From: Pseudomonadota bacterium
GTDB lineage: Bacteria > Pseudomonadota > Alphaproteobacteria > Rhizobiales > Rhizobiaceae
Direction: 5' to 3'
Assembly: GCA_023451915.1 (NCBI GenBank)
Contig: JAEXXS010000289.1
Coordinates: 1-6,098 of the forward strand
DNA: 6,098 bases
The notes under the pieces were generated by a model. That model saw only the letters and a program-made list of their open reading frames with translations, was not told the origin of the DNA and ran no database searches. The position numbers and the translations under genes are program-made. This document shows, piece after piece, positions 1 through 6,049 of the stretch (its first letter is position 1; each line of letters starts with the position of its first letter).

Positions 1-91
1 GGCCCGTGAAACCGGCATAAGTTTTCTCATGCTCAGCATAGTCCATCGGTGCGCCAAGTTCAGCCGGAGCCGTCGTATGATGTTCTGCCAT
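1..91 (-). CDS. aa3-type cytochrome c oxidase subunit IV (5' part, cut by window edge)
   Basis: Only the first 30 codons are in the window; the gene continues past position 1. The translation reads MAEHHTTAPAELGAPMDYAE followed by HEKTYAGFTG. The MDY-x-EHEKTY-x-F core is the signature of the short alphaproteobacterial aa3 oxidase subunit IV family, which is normally followed by one transmembrane helix (outside the window). The protein is a small accessory subunit of the inner-membrane terminal oxidase that passes electrons from cytochrome c to oxygen. I chose the ATG at 91 because GGTGGA lies just upstream of it; an in-frame ATG at 106 would add five residues and would place that purine-rich stretch inside the gene. 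Family assignment is strong despite the truncation; the start is less sure. Confidence 0.8.
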   Translation of the reverse strand, partial: MAEHHTTAPAELGAPMDYAEHEKTYAGFTG

Positions 92-121
92 TTTCGTTCC
101 ACCCATTCAGATTTTCCACCC

Positions 122-161
122 AACATCCATGATGTTAAGCGAAAACACCTGCAATCTTCAA
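122..161 (-). promoter_or_regulatory. Candidate promoter and dyad upstream of the oxidase subunit IV gene
   Basis: Read on the minus strand, TTGAAG (156-161) and TAACAT (132-137) are separated by 18 bp, a fair match to sigma70 boxes, each 4 of 6. A 15-bp dyad AACATC-CAT-GATGTT at 122-136 overlaps the -10 box and probable start site, where an operator would sit. The boxes and symmetry are seen directly; promoter activity and regulator are inference. Confidence 0.35.
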
Positions 162-295
162 CGTGTCCGCAACAAAAGCCCGGCCTCAACGGCACGTCTT
201 TTCGTCGCAGCCAACCCTCTCTCCGCGTGAAGCGGTTCCGCCGTCTTCGTAAATCGAATTCCCGCGATGCGCTACATCTAATTGTTTAGAACAGT

Positions 296-1042
296 TTATA
301 CGCCAAGTCCGGTATATTTGGCCGTCGGCAATATGGTCAGCGGCACCACAGCGCTGCGCCTGTCGGCAAACATCGCCTGGCGCTCGCGTGGCAATGACTT
401 GAAGAATGGAAAGCGCACCGCAACCGCATCGCGAATATTGCGGATGGGCGCCGCACCAAGCCCAACCTTGATGCCATAGCCCGCATGTTCACGCGCATCG
501 GCCATCATCGCGGTGCCGAAAATACGCTTGTAAAACGCCATATGCTCCGGCTTGACCGAGGCAAGGCATTGATCGGCCACAAAGAATTCCGACGCCATCG
601 CCGCAATGCGCAAGGTGATATAGGGGATCGCCGGATATTCGCTCAAAAGTTCGGGATCGGCGGCAAAGCGGGTCGGATCGACGAAATGCATGCCACTATT
701 GAGCAGCGGATCCAGAATATCGGGAAACAGCGCATAGCTCGTTCCCTTGCGATGATCGGGCGTAATGTGATGAATGCGCAATGTGCTGACGAGCTGCCCG
801 TCAACATGCACCCCATAGACGAAAGCGTGGCTGTCCTGATCGATATCGTCGATGATGGACGGCACTTCGGCCTCGTCCATCACATTGCGGGTACGATAGG
901 AGCGATAACGCAGCCGACCGATCTCTTCGAGATCTTCCGCATTGACGATCCGCCGATATTCAACACGATCCAGAAAATGCAGCAGCTGTCGCGCAAAATT
1001 GGATAGCGGCGGTTTCTCCCCCGAGACAGCTGAATCAGTCAT
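296..1042 (-). CDS. FeeM-like N-acyl amino acid synthase / GNAT-fold acyltransferase
   Basis: This 248-residue protein resembles the FeeM family of N-acyl amino acid synthases, which are structurally related to LuxI-type acyl-homoserine-lactone synthases and move a long fatty acyl chain from acyl-ACP to an amino acid. Landmarks visible are LRYRSY (44-49) in the N-terminal substrate region, the acidic DDIDQDSHAF (65-74), the strand QLVSTLRI (83-90) with R89 in the place of the conserved LuxI arginine, VDPTRFAADP (121-130) resembling the ExxRF region of LuxI enzymes, and PEHMAFYKRIFG (165-176), a typical FeeM-type GNAT end. No signal peptide or membrane helix is seen. The ATG at 1042 is the first start after an in-frame TGA 27 nt upstream; the ribosome site is weak. 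The amino acid and acyl substrates cannot be read from sequence. Alternatives are an autoinducer-synthase-like or ornithine-lipid-type GNAT acyltransferase. Confidence 0.75.
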   Translation of the reverse strand: MTDSAVSGEKPPLSNFARQLLHFLDRVEYRRIVNAEDLEEIGRLRYRSYRTRNVMDEAEVPSIIDDIDQDSHAFVYGVHVDGQLVSTLRIHHITPDHRKGTSYALFPDILDPLLNSGMHFVDPTRFAADPELLSEYPAIPYITLRIAAMASEFFVADQCLASVKPEHMAFYKRIFGTAMMADAREHAGYGIKVGLGAAPIRNIRDAVAVRFPFFKSLPRERQAMFADRRSAVVPLTILPTAKYTGLGV

Positions 1043-1063
1043 ATAAGCGATTTCCGCACCATC

Positions 1064-1081
1064 AAATCATGCAAATCATGC
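1064..1081 (-). repeat. Two tandem copies of a 9-bp unit in the acyltransferase leader
   Basis: AAATCATGC occurs twice head to tail at 1064-1072 and 1073-1081. The pair lies between the candidate promoter and the ATG at 1042, so it would be in the 5' leader of the mRNA. It could be a direct-repeat protein site, part of a short leader reading frame, or chance. Confidence 0.4.
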
Positions 1082-1087
1082 ATTTCA

Positions 1088-1130
1088 ATTCTGCGCGCAG
1101 AATAAGCAGGTTTACCTTCATGTAAAGGTA
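1088..1130 (-). promoter_or_regulatory. Candidate promoter with two overlapping operator-like dyads for the acyltransferase gene
   Basis: On the minus strand TTTACA (1121-1126, 5 of 6 to the -35 consensus) and TATTCT (1099-1104, 4 of 6 to the -10) are separated by 16 bp. A perfect 16-bp palindrome ATTCTGCGCGCAGAAT (1088-1103) covers the -10 and start region. A spaced dyad TACCTT-N6-AAGGTA (1113-1130), with a nested TTTAC-N6-GTAAA (1111-1126), covers the -35. The second recalls operators of MerR-family regulators, but no such regulator is in the window. Symmetry is directly visible; promoter function and regulator type are inferred. Confidence 0.45.
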
Positions 1131-1392
1131 TAAGTTGAACTGCATATGCGCCCCCGCGCCGTTTTTCTGACACAGTATTGCCACAGATTCGCCACATCGA
1201 AACAGCGTTTTTTCGCCGCACCGCGCGGGAAATGCGCCTTCATCCGCTTTTCAGGGCCTTTTGCCATATTTGCCGTAATTTTGCGGGGTGACCGGACGCA
1301 CTTAACCGCCAGTCACACCGTCCGCGCCCGCATCCATCGCGCGCAATTGTCACGGGGCATGGTCGCGTTCAAGAAAGGATCACAGCTGAGGG
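1131..1392. other. Gene-free part of the spacer between the GGDEF-EAL gene and the acyltransferase gene
   Basis: Together with the promoter region above, the spacer 1043-1392 is about 350 bp. Open frames crossing it have arginine-rich, family-less translations and no convincing ribosome site. I found no stem followed by a T-run that would be an intrinsic terminator for the upstream gene, and no RNA gene. Confidence 0.5.
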
Positions 1393-3690
1393 TCAGGCGA
1401 CGGTGCGACCACCTTCGCGCCAGGTGACGGATTTTGTCGTCATTGAGCCGATTGTATCGGCTGGCAGCGGCATGCCGAGAAGATAGCCCTGCACCAGATC
1501 GGCACCGGCGGCAACGCGGATCAGCGCCAGCTGTTCTTCGGTCTCCACGCCTTCGACGGTTACGCCGAGACCAAGCTCGTGCGAGAGTTGCGTGACACCG
1601 CGCAACAGCATCAGCGACCGGCGGTCGGTGGTGATATCGCAGACAAAGGAGCGGTCCACCTTCACCTTGGTTAGCGGCAACGTGTTGAGATAGCTCAGGC
1701 TGGAATAGCCGGTGCCGAAATCGTCGAGCGCTATGTTGATGCCCGCGTTCTTCAACCGCTGCAAAACCATCGACGTCTTGTTGCGGTCGGCAATGATCGC
1801 GCTTTCCGTCACCTCGACCTCAAGACGATGCGCCGGAAGACCGGACTTCTGCAAGGCGGCGGCAATATCGCGGGCAATCTCACTGCTCTTCAGATCGATG
1901 GCCGAAAGATTGACGGAAACGCCGATCCGATCACCCCAGGTCAGACAGTCCATGCAGGCCTGTTCCAGCATGAAGCGGGTGATATCGGTGATGATACCCA
2001 TTTCCTCGGCCAGCGGGATGAATTCGGCAGGCGGCACGGAACCCAGCTCCGGATGCACCCAGCGCGCCAGCGCTTCACAAGCGACAATGCGCAAAGACTG
2101 CGCACTTACGATCGGCTGATAGACGACCTTGATTTCATTATTGGCGATGGCCTGTCGCAGATCGGCTTTGAGCTTCTGGCGGCTGCGATATTTGGTATCC
2201 ATCGCGCCGACGAACACGGCCCATTGCCGGTCTTCATGACCTTTCGCCTCGTAAAGCGCCAGATCGGCATTGATATGCATATTGCCGACATCGCAGTTTG
2301 CGATGTTTTCAATCGCTATACCGGCGCTGATTTCGATATGAACATGATCGCCATCAAGATCATAAACGCCGGACACCACCGAGGTGATATGGTCCATGAC
2401 GCCGGTAATCTCGGCTTGCGTCTGAAGATTAAACACAAACACGACGAACTCATCGCCGCCGAAGCGTGACACCACAAAGCGCTGCTGGTCGAGCGAATAA
2501 AGACGCTCCGCAAACAGCCGCAGCAACACGTCGCCCGTGTGATGGCCAAGCGTATCGTTGACATGTTTGAAGTGGTTGATGTCGATAACAACCAGAGCGG
2601 CGTAACTGTCAGAGGGCTGATGGGCGCGCAGCGTGCGCACCATCGTCTCGAAATAATTACGGTTCGGAAGACTGGTCAGCCCGTCGAACCGGGCCATATG
2701 CTGGATGCGGGCTTCTGCCTCGACACGCTGCGTCACGTCCTCGAACATGAGAACCGCGCCGTCGCCAACGGTCTGGTTGCCGATACATTCTATATAGCGC
2801 TCACCGGACAGCTGGAAAATGTCGCGCGTCTTGCGTCCGGCGACAAGGTCGGTCATGCGGGCACGAACATTCGTCATGTCATTATGTGGAAACAGCCCTT
2901 CCCGCGCGCAATAGCGCAGCAGAACTTCCAACTGACGCCCATGCAGCTTGGTGTGTTCGGCGATCCGCAACATCGCCTTGGCCTTGTTGTTGATAACCGC
3001 GATACGGCTCTGGCCGTCGAGCATGAGAAGGCCCTGCGGCATGTTGTTGAGCGCGGCATCGAACCGCCCTGCCACAATCGACAGACGCCGCTTGCCCATG
3101 ACGGCGGCAAAGAGAAACTCGCGCAGGCCGTTCGCCATCTCGATATTGGACAGGAAATAGGGGATCAGCAGCAGGCCGATGATGATGTGAAAGGGAGTCC
3201 CCGCAAGCACGAGCCCGGCCAGCACCGGGATGAGCGTACAGATCGACATCAGAACGACCGCTTTCGCCGAGGCATAATTGCGCCCGACGATGGAAACCAC
3301 GGAAGCGAGCAGAATGGTCAGGCTCGCCAGTTCGGCAAAGGGATCACGCAGCACGAAGATCGAGAAGAAGCACAACATGCCAAGCGTCGCGCAGACCAGC
3401 GAAGCGCCGATGAGATAGCGCAACTCCCAGCGGTCGAGATCGGCGGATGTGAGCGGGGTGAGCCTGGCGCGATCAAACTGCCGCATGTCGTAGAGACGAC
3501 CGAGAGCAACCACGGCAAAAAGCCCGGCAAAGCCGATGAAATGCCAGTCGACGGTTTTTACATAGATGACGACGCAGGCCACCACATGGGCCAACAAGCC
3601 AAACCAGAGCGTGGTGCGATTACCATACAGTGATCGCATAAAAGAAAGCCGCACGTCTGCAGGTATGTCAGGTTTACGGCTTCGCCACAT
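1393..3690 (-). CDS. Membrane PAS-GGDEF-EAL cyclic-di-GMP signalling protein
   Basis: This 765-residue protein makes and/or degrades cyclic-di-GMP. The N-terminus (about 27-184) has six hydrophobic segments, near 27-45, 50-66, 92-113, 118-136, 143-164 and 167-184, so it is an inner-membrane protein. A PAS domain follows (about 205-325, starting RFDAALNNMPQGLLMLD). The GGDEF domain (about 330-495) has D370, N378, D387 and an intact GGDEF at 411-415; the inhibitory RxxD site is absent, with Q402 and F405 in its place. The EAL domain (about 505-750) keeps E539-A-L, N594, E626, D656-D657, K677, E713 and Q734, all expected for an active phosphodiesterase. Net activity may therefore favour hydrolysis, with GGDEF catalytic or GTP-sensing. 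The ATG at 3690 follows an in-frame TAG with no other start between; AAGGA lies only 1 nt away, unusually close. The membrane/PAS part suggests sensing of an unknown signal. Confidence 0.95.
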   Translation of the reverse strand: MWRSRKPDIPADVRLSFMRSLYGNRTTLWFGLLAHVVACVVIYVKTVDWHFIGFAGLFAVVALGRLYDMRQFDRARLTPLTSADLDRWELRYLIGASLVCATLGMLCFFSIFVLRDPFAELASLTILLASVVSIVGRNYASAKAVVLMSICTLIPVLAGLVLAGTPFHIIIGLLLIPYFLSNIEMANGLREFLFAAVMGKRRLSIVAGRFDAALNNMPQGLLMLDGQSRIAVINNKAKAMLRIAEHTKLHGRQLEVLLRYCAREGLFPHNDMTNVRARMTDLVAGRKTRDIFQLSGERYIECIGNQTVGDGAVLMFEDVTQRVEAEARIQHMARFDGLTSLPNRNYFETMVRTLRAHQPSDSYAALVVIDINHFKHVNDTLGHHTGDVLLRLFAERLYSLDQQRFVVSRFGGDEFVVFVFNLQTQAEITGVMDHITSVVSGVYDLDGDHVHIEISAGIAIENIANCDVGNMHINADLALYEAKGHEDRQWAVFVGAMDTKYRSRQKLKADLRQAIANNEIKVVYQPIVSAQSLRIVACEALARWVHPELGSVPPAEFIPLAEEMGIITDITRFMLEQACMDCLTWGDRIGVSVNLSAIDLKSSEIARDIAAALQKSGLPAHRLEVEVTESAIIADRNKTSMVLQRLKNAGINIALDDFGTGYSSLSYLNTLPLTKVKVDRSFVCDITTDRRSLMLLRGVTQLSHELGLGVTVEGVETEEQLALIRVAAGADLVQGYLLGMPLPADTIGSMTTKSVTWREGGRTVA

Positions 3691-3740
3691 GTCCTTGCTT
3701 GTGTCCCTATCGTGAGGGCGATTATTGCACTAATGACTTA

Positions 3741-3769
3741 AAAATATCTTTCGCGAAATGAAACCACAA
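3741..3769 (-). promoter_or_regulatory. Weak candidate promoter for the GGDEF-EAL gene
   Basis: On the minus strand TTGTGG (3764-3769) and TATTTT (3741-3746) have a 17-bp spacer, and the spacer holds the 10-bp palindrome TTTCGCGAAA (3749-3758). Box matches are modest (3 of 6 and 4 of 6). The position, about 50 bp before the ATG, is suitable. A promoter here is inference from spacing and location. Confidence 0.25.
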
Positions 3770-4061
3770 GCTGTTACCCCCGCCACCATAAGATGTATCC
3801 CAATTATTCACAGGGGAACAACTTAACTGCAACTCGCAAAATAGCAATACAACCATAGGCTTTCAAAACGAAGGCCTCCAAACAATTTATCCCTGAAAGC
3901 AGAGCGGCAAAACGCGCTGTATAACGCCTCCCGGAGCTATTGCTCTTCACAGGTTTCCTACAACAAAACTAGAGAATATCCCCGGATAAGGATAGCGGAC
4001 AGGGAAAACGCGGAGAAAACCACGTTTTAGCGGAATAAATCCCTATCCCGCTTGAATGCGT
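3770..4061. other. Gene-free AT-richer spacer between the dehydrogenase and GGDEF-EAL genes
   Basis: The whole spacer 3691-4061 is about 371 bp and has no credible coding frame. The clearest structure is a hairpin at 3857-3877 on the plus strand (8-bp stem with one G-T pair, 5-nt loop); it has no T-run, so it is not a clear terminator. A short inverted repeat AAAAC-CAC-GTTTT lies near 4015-4027. I could not recognise an RNA family. A terminator for the dehydrogenase is expected here but not evident. Confidence 0.5.
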
Positions 4062-4811
4062 TCAGAGGCTGTGTCCGCCATCCACATTGACGATGGTACC
4101 GGTCATGTAACGGCTGGCGTCGGAAGCCAGCATCAGCACCACACCGTCGAGATCCTGCGGTTCGCCGAGACGACGCAGCGGATTACGTCCTTTGAAGTAG
4201 CCTGCGGCGGGTCCGCTTAGCTGTTCTTCATTGATTCGGGTCGGAAACCAGCCCGGAGAGATTGCATTGACGCGAATATCATGCGCGGCCCATTCGAGCG
4301 CGAGCGCGCGCGTCATCTGGGTGATGCAGGCTTTCGACATGGAATAGGCGGCAGCGCCTTTCTGCGGTCGGTCGCCCAGAATGCTGGTCGTGTTGATGAT
4401 AGAACCGCCTGCGCCATGCGCGATCATGCGGCGCGCCGCTTCCTGCGCCACGAAGAAAGCGCCGGCAACATTGACCTCGAAAATATGCTCCAGCATATCG
4501 CGTGTCGTATCGAGCGCCCGTGCCATATGGGCCACACCGGCATTGTTGAACAGGGTCGTAATCGGCCCGAAACGCTGCTCGGCCTCATCGAAGGCGCGTA
4601 TGATTTCGTCCGGATGGGTGACATCCGCCATGATTTCCAGAACTTCGCCGCCCGACGGACACAGGCTTTCGCCTGCCTGCGTGCGTGAAATAGAGATCAC
4701 CCGCGCCCCATGGTCGGCCAGCACATGCACCATGCGCAAGCCCAGCCCCGAAGAGCCTCCCGTCACGGCAATAACCTTGCCCCGGACGGAGAAAAGCTGA
4801 TCGTCAGTCAT
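4062..4811 (-). CDS. SDR family NAD(P)-dependent oxidoreductase
   Basis: This 249-residue protein is a classical short-chain dehydrogenase/reductase, a soluble Rossmann-fold enzyme that interconverts an alcohol and a carbonyl using NAD(P). Visible motifs are TGGSSGLG (17-24, dinucleotide binding), D63 in ADV (adenine ring), NNAG (89-92), the catalytic set N114, S143, Y156 and K160 (YSMSK), and PGW at 186-188. R43 after the second strand hints at NADP(H) preference. Length is normal for the family. The ATG at 4811 is preferred because GAGGGG lies 4 nt upstream; an in-frame ATG at 4835 would add eight residues (MDWQLRGC) outside the usual fold and has only GGAAAG directly abutting it. The closest look is to FabG/gluconate 5-dehydrogenase-like enzymes, but the substrate cannot be told from sequence, and no pathway neighbour is in the same operon. 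Confidence 0.93.
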   Translation of the reverse strand: MTDDQLFSVRGKVIAVTGGSSGLGLRMVHVLADHGARVISISRTQAGESLCPSGGEVLEIMADVTHPDEIIRAFDEAEQRFGPITTLFNNAGVAHMARALDTTRDMLEHIFEVNVAGAFFVAQEAARRMIAHGAGGSIINTTSILGDRPQKGAAAYSMSKACITQMTRALALEWAAHDIRVNAISPGWFPTRINEEQLSGPAAGYFKGRNPLRRLGEPQDLDGVVLMLASDASRYMTGTIVNVDGGHSL

Positions 4812-4815
4812 GCAT

Positions 4816-4821
4816 CCCCTC
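4816..4821 (-). promoter_or_regulatory. Ribosome binding site deciding the dehydrogenase start
   Basis: GAGGGG on the minus strand lies 4 nt before the ATG at 4811. It is the best Shine-Dalgarno match near this gene and argues for the shorter 249-residue product over the start at 4835. Confidence 0.55.
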
Positions 4822-4998
4822 AACTGCCAATCCATCTTTCCGTACTCTTCACCCCTACTAAGATATTCATAACGGCAATTGAACCGTGCACAGAGGCAAA
4901 AAACGATTCAAATCAACACAATACACAAAAGCCGCGCGAGCGTGATCAAAAGACGACACTTCCCGCCAATGGCAGAAGCCTTCTTTCGCACATATCTT

Positions 4999-5028
4999 AT
5001 CCGAAAACCGTTTCACTCCTTTCCGGAT
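4999..5028. repeat. Intergenic palindrome, RIME-like candidate (module 1)
   Basis: ATCCGAAAA (4999-5007) faces TTTCCGGAT (5020-5028) with one mismatch around a 12-nt loop. The pattern CCGAAAACCG...CGGAT next to TTAT resembles the short palindromes (for example CCGAAAA...TTTTCGGAT) that recur between genes in Rhizobiales genomes, including Brucellaceae. The symmetry is seen; membership of a dispersed repeat family is recalled knowledge and needs a genome-wide count. Confidence 0.5.
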
Positions 5029-5104
5029 GTGTTCTATTGCAGAAGGCTGCACGCCTGTTCCAAAAGTCGCCCTGTGTGGCTGCAAATGGCAATTTGAGAC
5101 TTGC

Positions 5105-5155
5105 TTTCGCCTAATCTGAACCGAAAAGTCTGCAACTTTTCGGGATTAGGCGAGG
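5105..5155. repeat. Long bulged hairpin, RIME-like candidate (module 2)
   Basis: CGCCTAATC (5108-5116) pairs perfectly with GATTAGGCG (5144-5152), and CCGAAAAGT (5121-5129) pairs perfectly with ACTTTTCGG (5135-5143). The stem totals 18 bp plus flanking pairs, with a 4-nt one-sided bulge (TGAA) and a 5-nt loop. It lies in the divergent spacer, well upstream of the PuuD-like ATG. The CCGAAAAGT core is shared in style with the neighbouring module. It is not followed by a T-run, so a dispersed palindromic repeat is more likely than a terminator. Confidence 0.65.
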
Positions 5156-5158
5156 CTT

Positions 5159-5216
5159 CCGGTGCTCACGTACCTTGAGTACGCTCCGCTCCGGTACTCG
5201 AAAATCACCATTTTCG
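5159..5216. repeat. Cluster of small hairpins and a direct repeat next to module 2
   Basis: Three inverted repeats are packed together: CGTAC-N5-GTACG (5169-5183), GAGTAC-N11-GTACTC (5177-5199) and CGAAAAT-CACC-ATTTTCG (5199-5216, perfect 7-bp stem). The first two share the middle GTAC arm, so they exclude each other. CCGGTGCTC (5159-5167) and CCGGTACTC (5191-5199) form an 8 of 9 direct repeat. This looks like another module of an intergenic mosaic element rather than coding DNA. Confidence 0.5.
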
Positions 5217-5241
5217 CACACACATGCCGCTTTTTGATTCA

Positions 5242-5253
5242 GGCGTGTACGCC
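5242..5253 (+). promoter_or_regulatory. Operator-like 12-bp dyad upstream of the PuuD-like gene
   Basis: GGCGT-GT-ACGCC is a perfect dyad ending 37 bp before the ATG at 5291. Its place in the leader or promoter zone fits an operator, but no well-spaced -35/-10 pair is evident beside it, so the role is only a guess. Confidence 0.25.
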
Positions 5254-5290
5254 GCTCCAGATAAGAGCCACATCAACGGATCGAAGTGCT

Positions 5291-6049
5291 ATGTCGAAGT
5301 CCCGCCCCCTTATTGCCGTACCAACCGACGTCAAACCTTTCGAGAATTACACCTGGCACGCAGCACCGGATCAATATCTGGCTGCGGCCATCGAAGTCGC
5401 GCAGGTGACACCGCTTCTGGTGCCAAGTTTTGGCGACAAGATGGACCTCGACGCCATTCTCGACGCTGTGGATGGCGTATTGATCACCGGCTCGAAATCG
5501 AACGTCAACCCTGCTCTCTACGGTGTCGAGCCAAGTGCGGCTTTCGAGCCCTATGACGATGCCCGCGATGCGACGTCGCTGCCGCTGATCCGCGCCGCCA
5601 TTGAAAAAGGCGTGCCGGTTCTGGCGATCTGCCGGGGCATTCAGGAATTGAACGTGGCGCTGGGCGGGACGCTCGCCACTGAAATTCAGGAGTTGCAAGG
5701 CCGCATGGACCACCGTGCGCCGCAATCGGAAAGTCAGGCAGAGCGTTTCGCGATCCAGCATCCGATCCGTATCAAGCCGGATTCATGCCTTGGCGCAATT
5801 TTGAAGGAAGACAGCGTGCGCGTGAACTCGGTGCACCGTCAGGCTATCGATAGGCTTGCGCCACGCCTTGAAGTGGAAGCCGTGGCCGAAGACGGCACCG
5901 TCGAAGCCGTCTCCGTCAAGGACGCCAAGGGCTTTGTCGTTGGCGTGCAATGGCACCCGGAATATTGGGTCCAGTCCGACGCCCCCTCGCGGAAGATATT
6001 CGAGGCGTTTGGCGAGGCGGTGCGGGAGCATAGGGGAATAGGGGAATAG
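5291..6049 (+). CDS. Gamma-glutamyl-gamma-aminobutyrate hydrolase family protein (PuuD-like, class I glutamine amidotransferase)
   Basis: The 252-residue product belongs to the peptidase C26 / class I glutamine amidotransferase-like family. The best-known member, PuuD (about 254 residues), hydrolyses gamma-glutamyl-GABA to glutamate and GABA in the gamma-glutamylated putrescine pathway in the cytoplasm. The nucleophile elbow AICRGIQELN puts the catalytic cysteine at 114; the histidine and glutamate of the triad are H222 and E224 in QWHPE. GSKSNVNPALY (67-77) is the expected substrate-site region. I chose ATG 5291 because homologous proteins begin close to RPLIAVPTD and the frame further upstream (to 5162) runs through palindromic repeats. 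The ribosome site is weak (GAAG, 4 nt away). The last codons fall in the octamer array, which gives the tail RGIGE and the TAG stop. No partner putrescine gene is visible, so the exact substrate is inferred. Confidence 0.9.
   Translation: MSKSRPLIAVPTDVKPFENYTWHAAPDQYLAAAIEVAQVTPLLVPSFGDKMDLDAILDAVDGVLITGSKSNVNPALYGVEPSAAFEPYDDARDATSLPLIRAAIEKGVPVLAICRGIQELNVALGGTLATEIQELQGRMDHRAPQSESQAERFAIQHPIRIKPDSCLGAILKEDSVRVNSVHRQAIDRLAPRLEVEAVAEDGTVEAVSVKDAKGFVVGVQWHPEYWVQSDAPSRKIFEAFGEAVREHRGIGE

Noticed and set aside
485..1006. Plus-strand open frame opposite the acyltransferase gene
   Set aside because: The opposite strand carries recognisable FeeM-type motifs along the same stretch; this frame shows none.
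1111..1130. Dyad considered as a plus-strand MerR-type promoter
   Set aside because: The TTTACC and TATAAG boxes on the plus strand are only 12 bp apart, far short of the 19-20 bp typical of MerR promoters, and no plus-strand gene follows.
1039..1221. Minus-strand 60-codon frame ending at the acyltransferase start
   Set aside because: It runs straight through the candidate promoter and palindromes and resembles no family. Only its last 14 codons are kept, as a speculative leader peptide.
1146..1427. Plus-strand open frame in the 350-bp spacer
   Set aside because: Its translation is arginine-rich without a domain, it overlaps the 3' end of the GGDEF-EAL gene in antisense, and no ribosome site is evident.
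2539..3633. Long plus-strand open frame (364 codons) opposite the GGDEF-EAL gene
   Set aside because: It is antisense to a gene with clear domains and catalytic motifs, has no recognisable family and is rich in H, R, G and D, typical of a shadow frame in GC-rich DNA.
3857..3877. Hairpin considered as an intrinsic terminator
   Set aside because: There is no T-run after the stem on either strand, and on the minus strand, where the flanking genes lie, the stem gains a mismatch.
4281..4800. Plus-strand frames opposite the dehydrogenase
   Set aside because: They are shadows of a well-supported SDR gene on the minus strand.
4867..5114. Short open frames on both strands in the divergent spacer
   Set aside because: They cross the palindromic repeats, have no shared family features and no ribosome sites.
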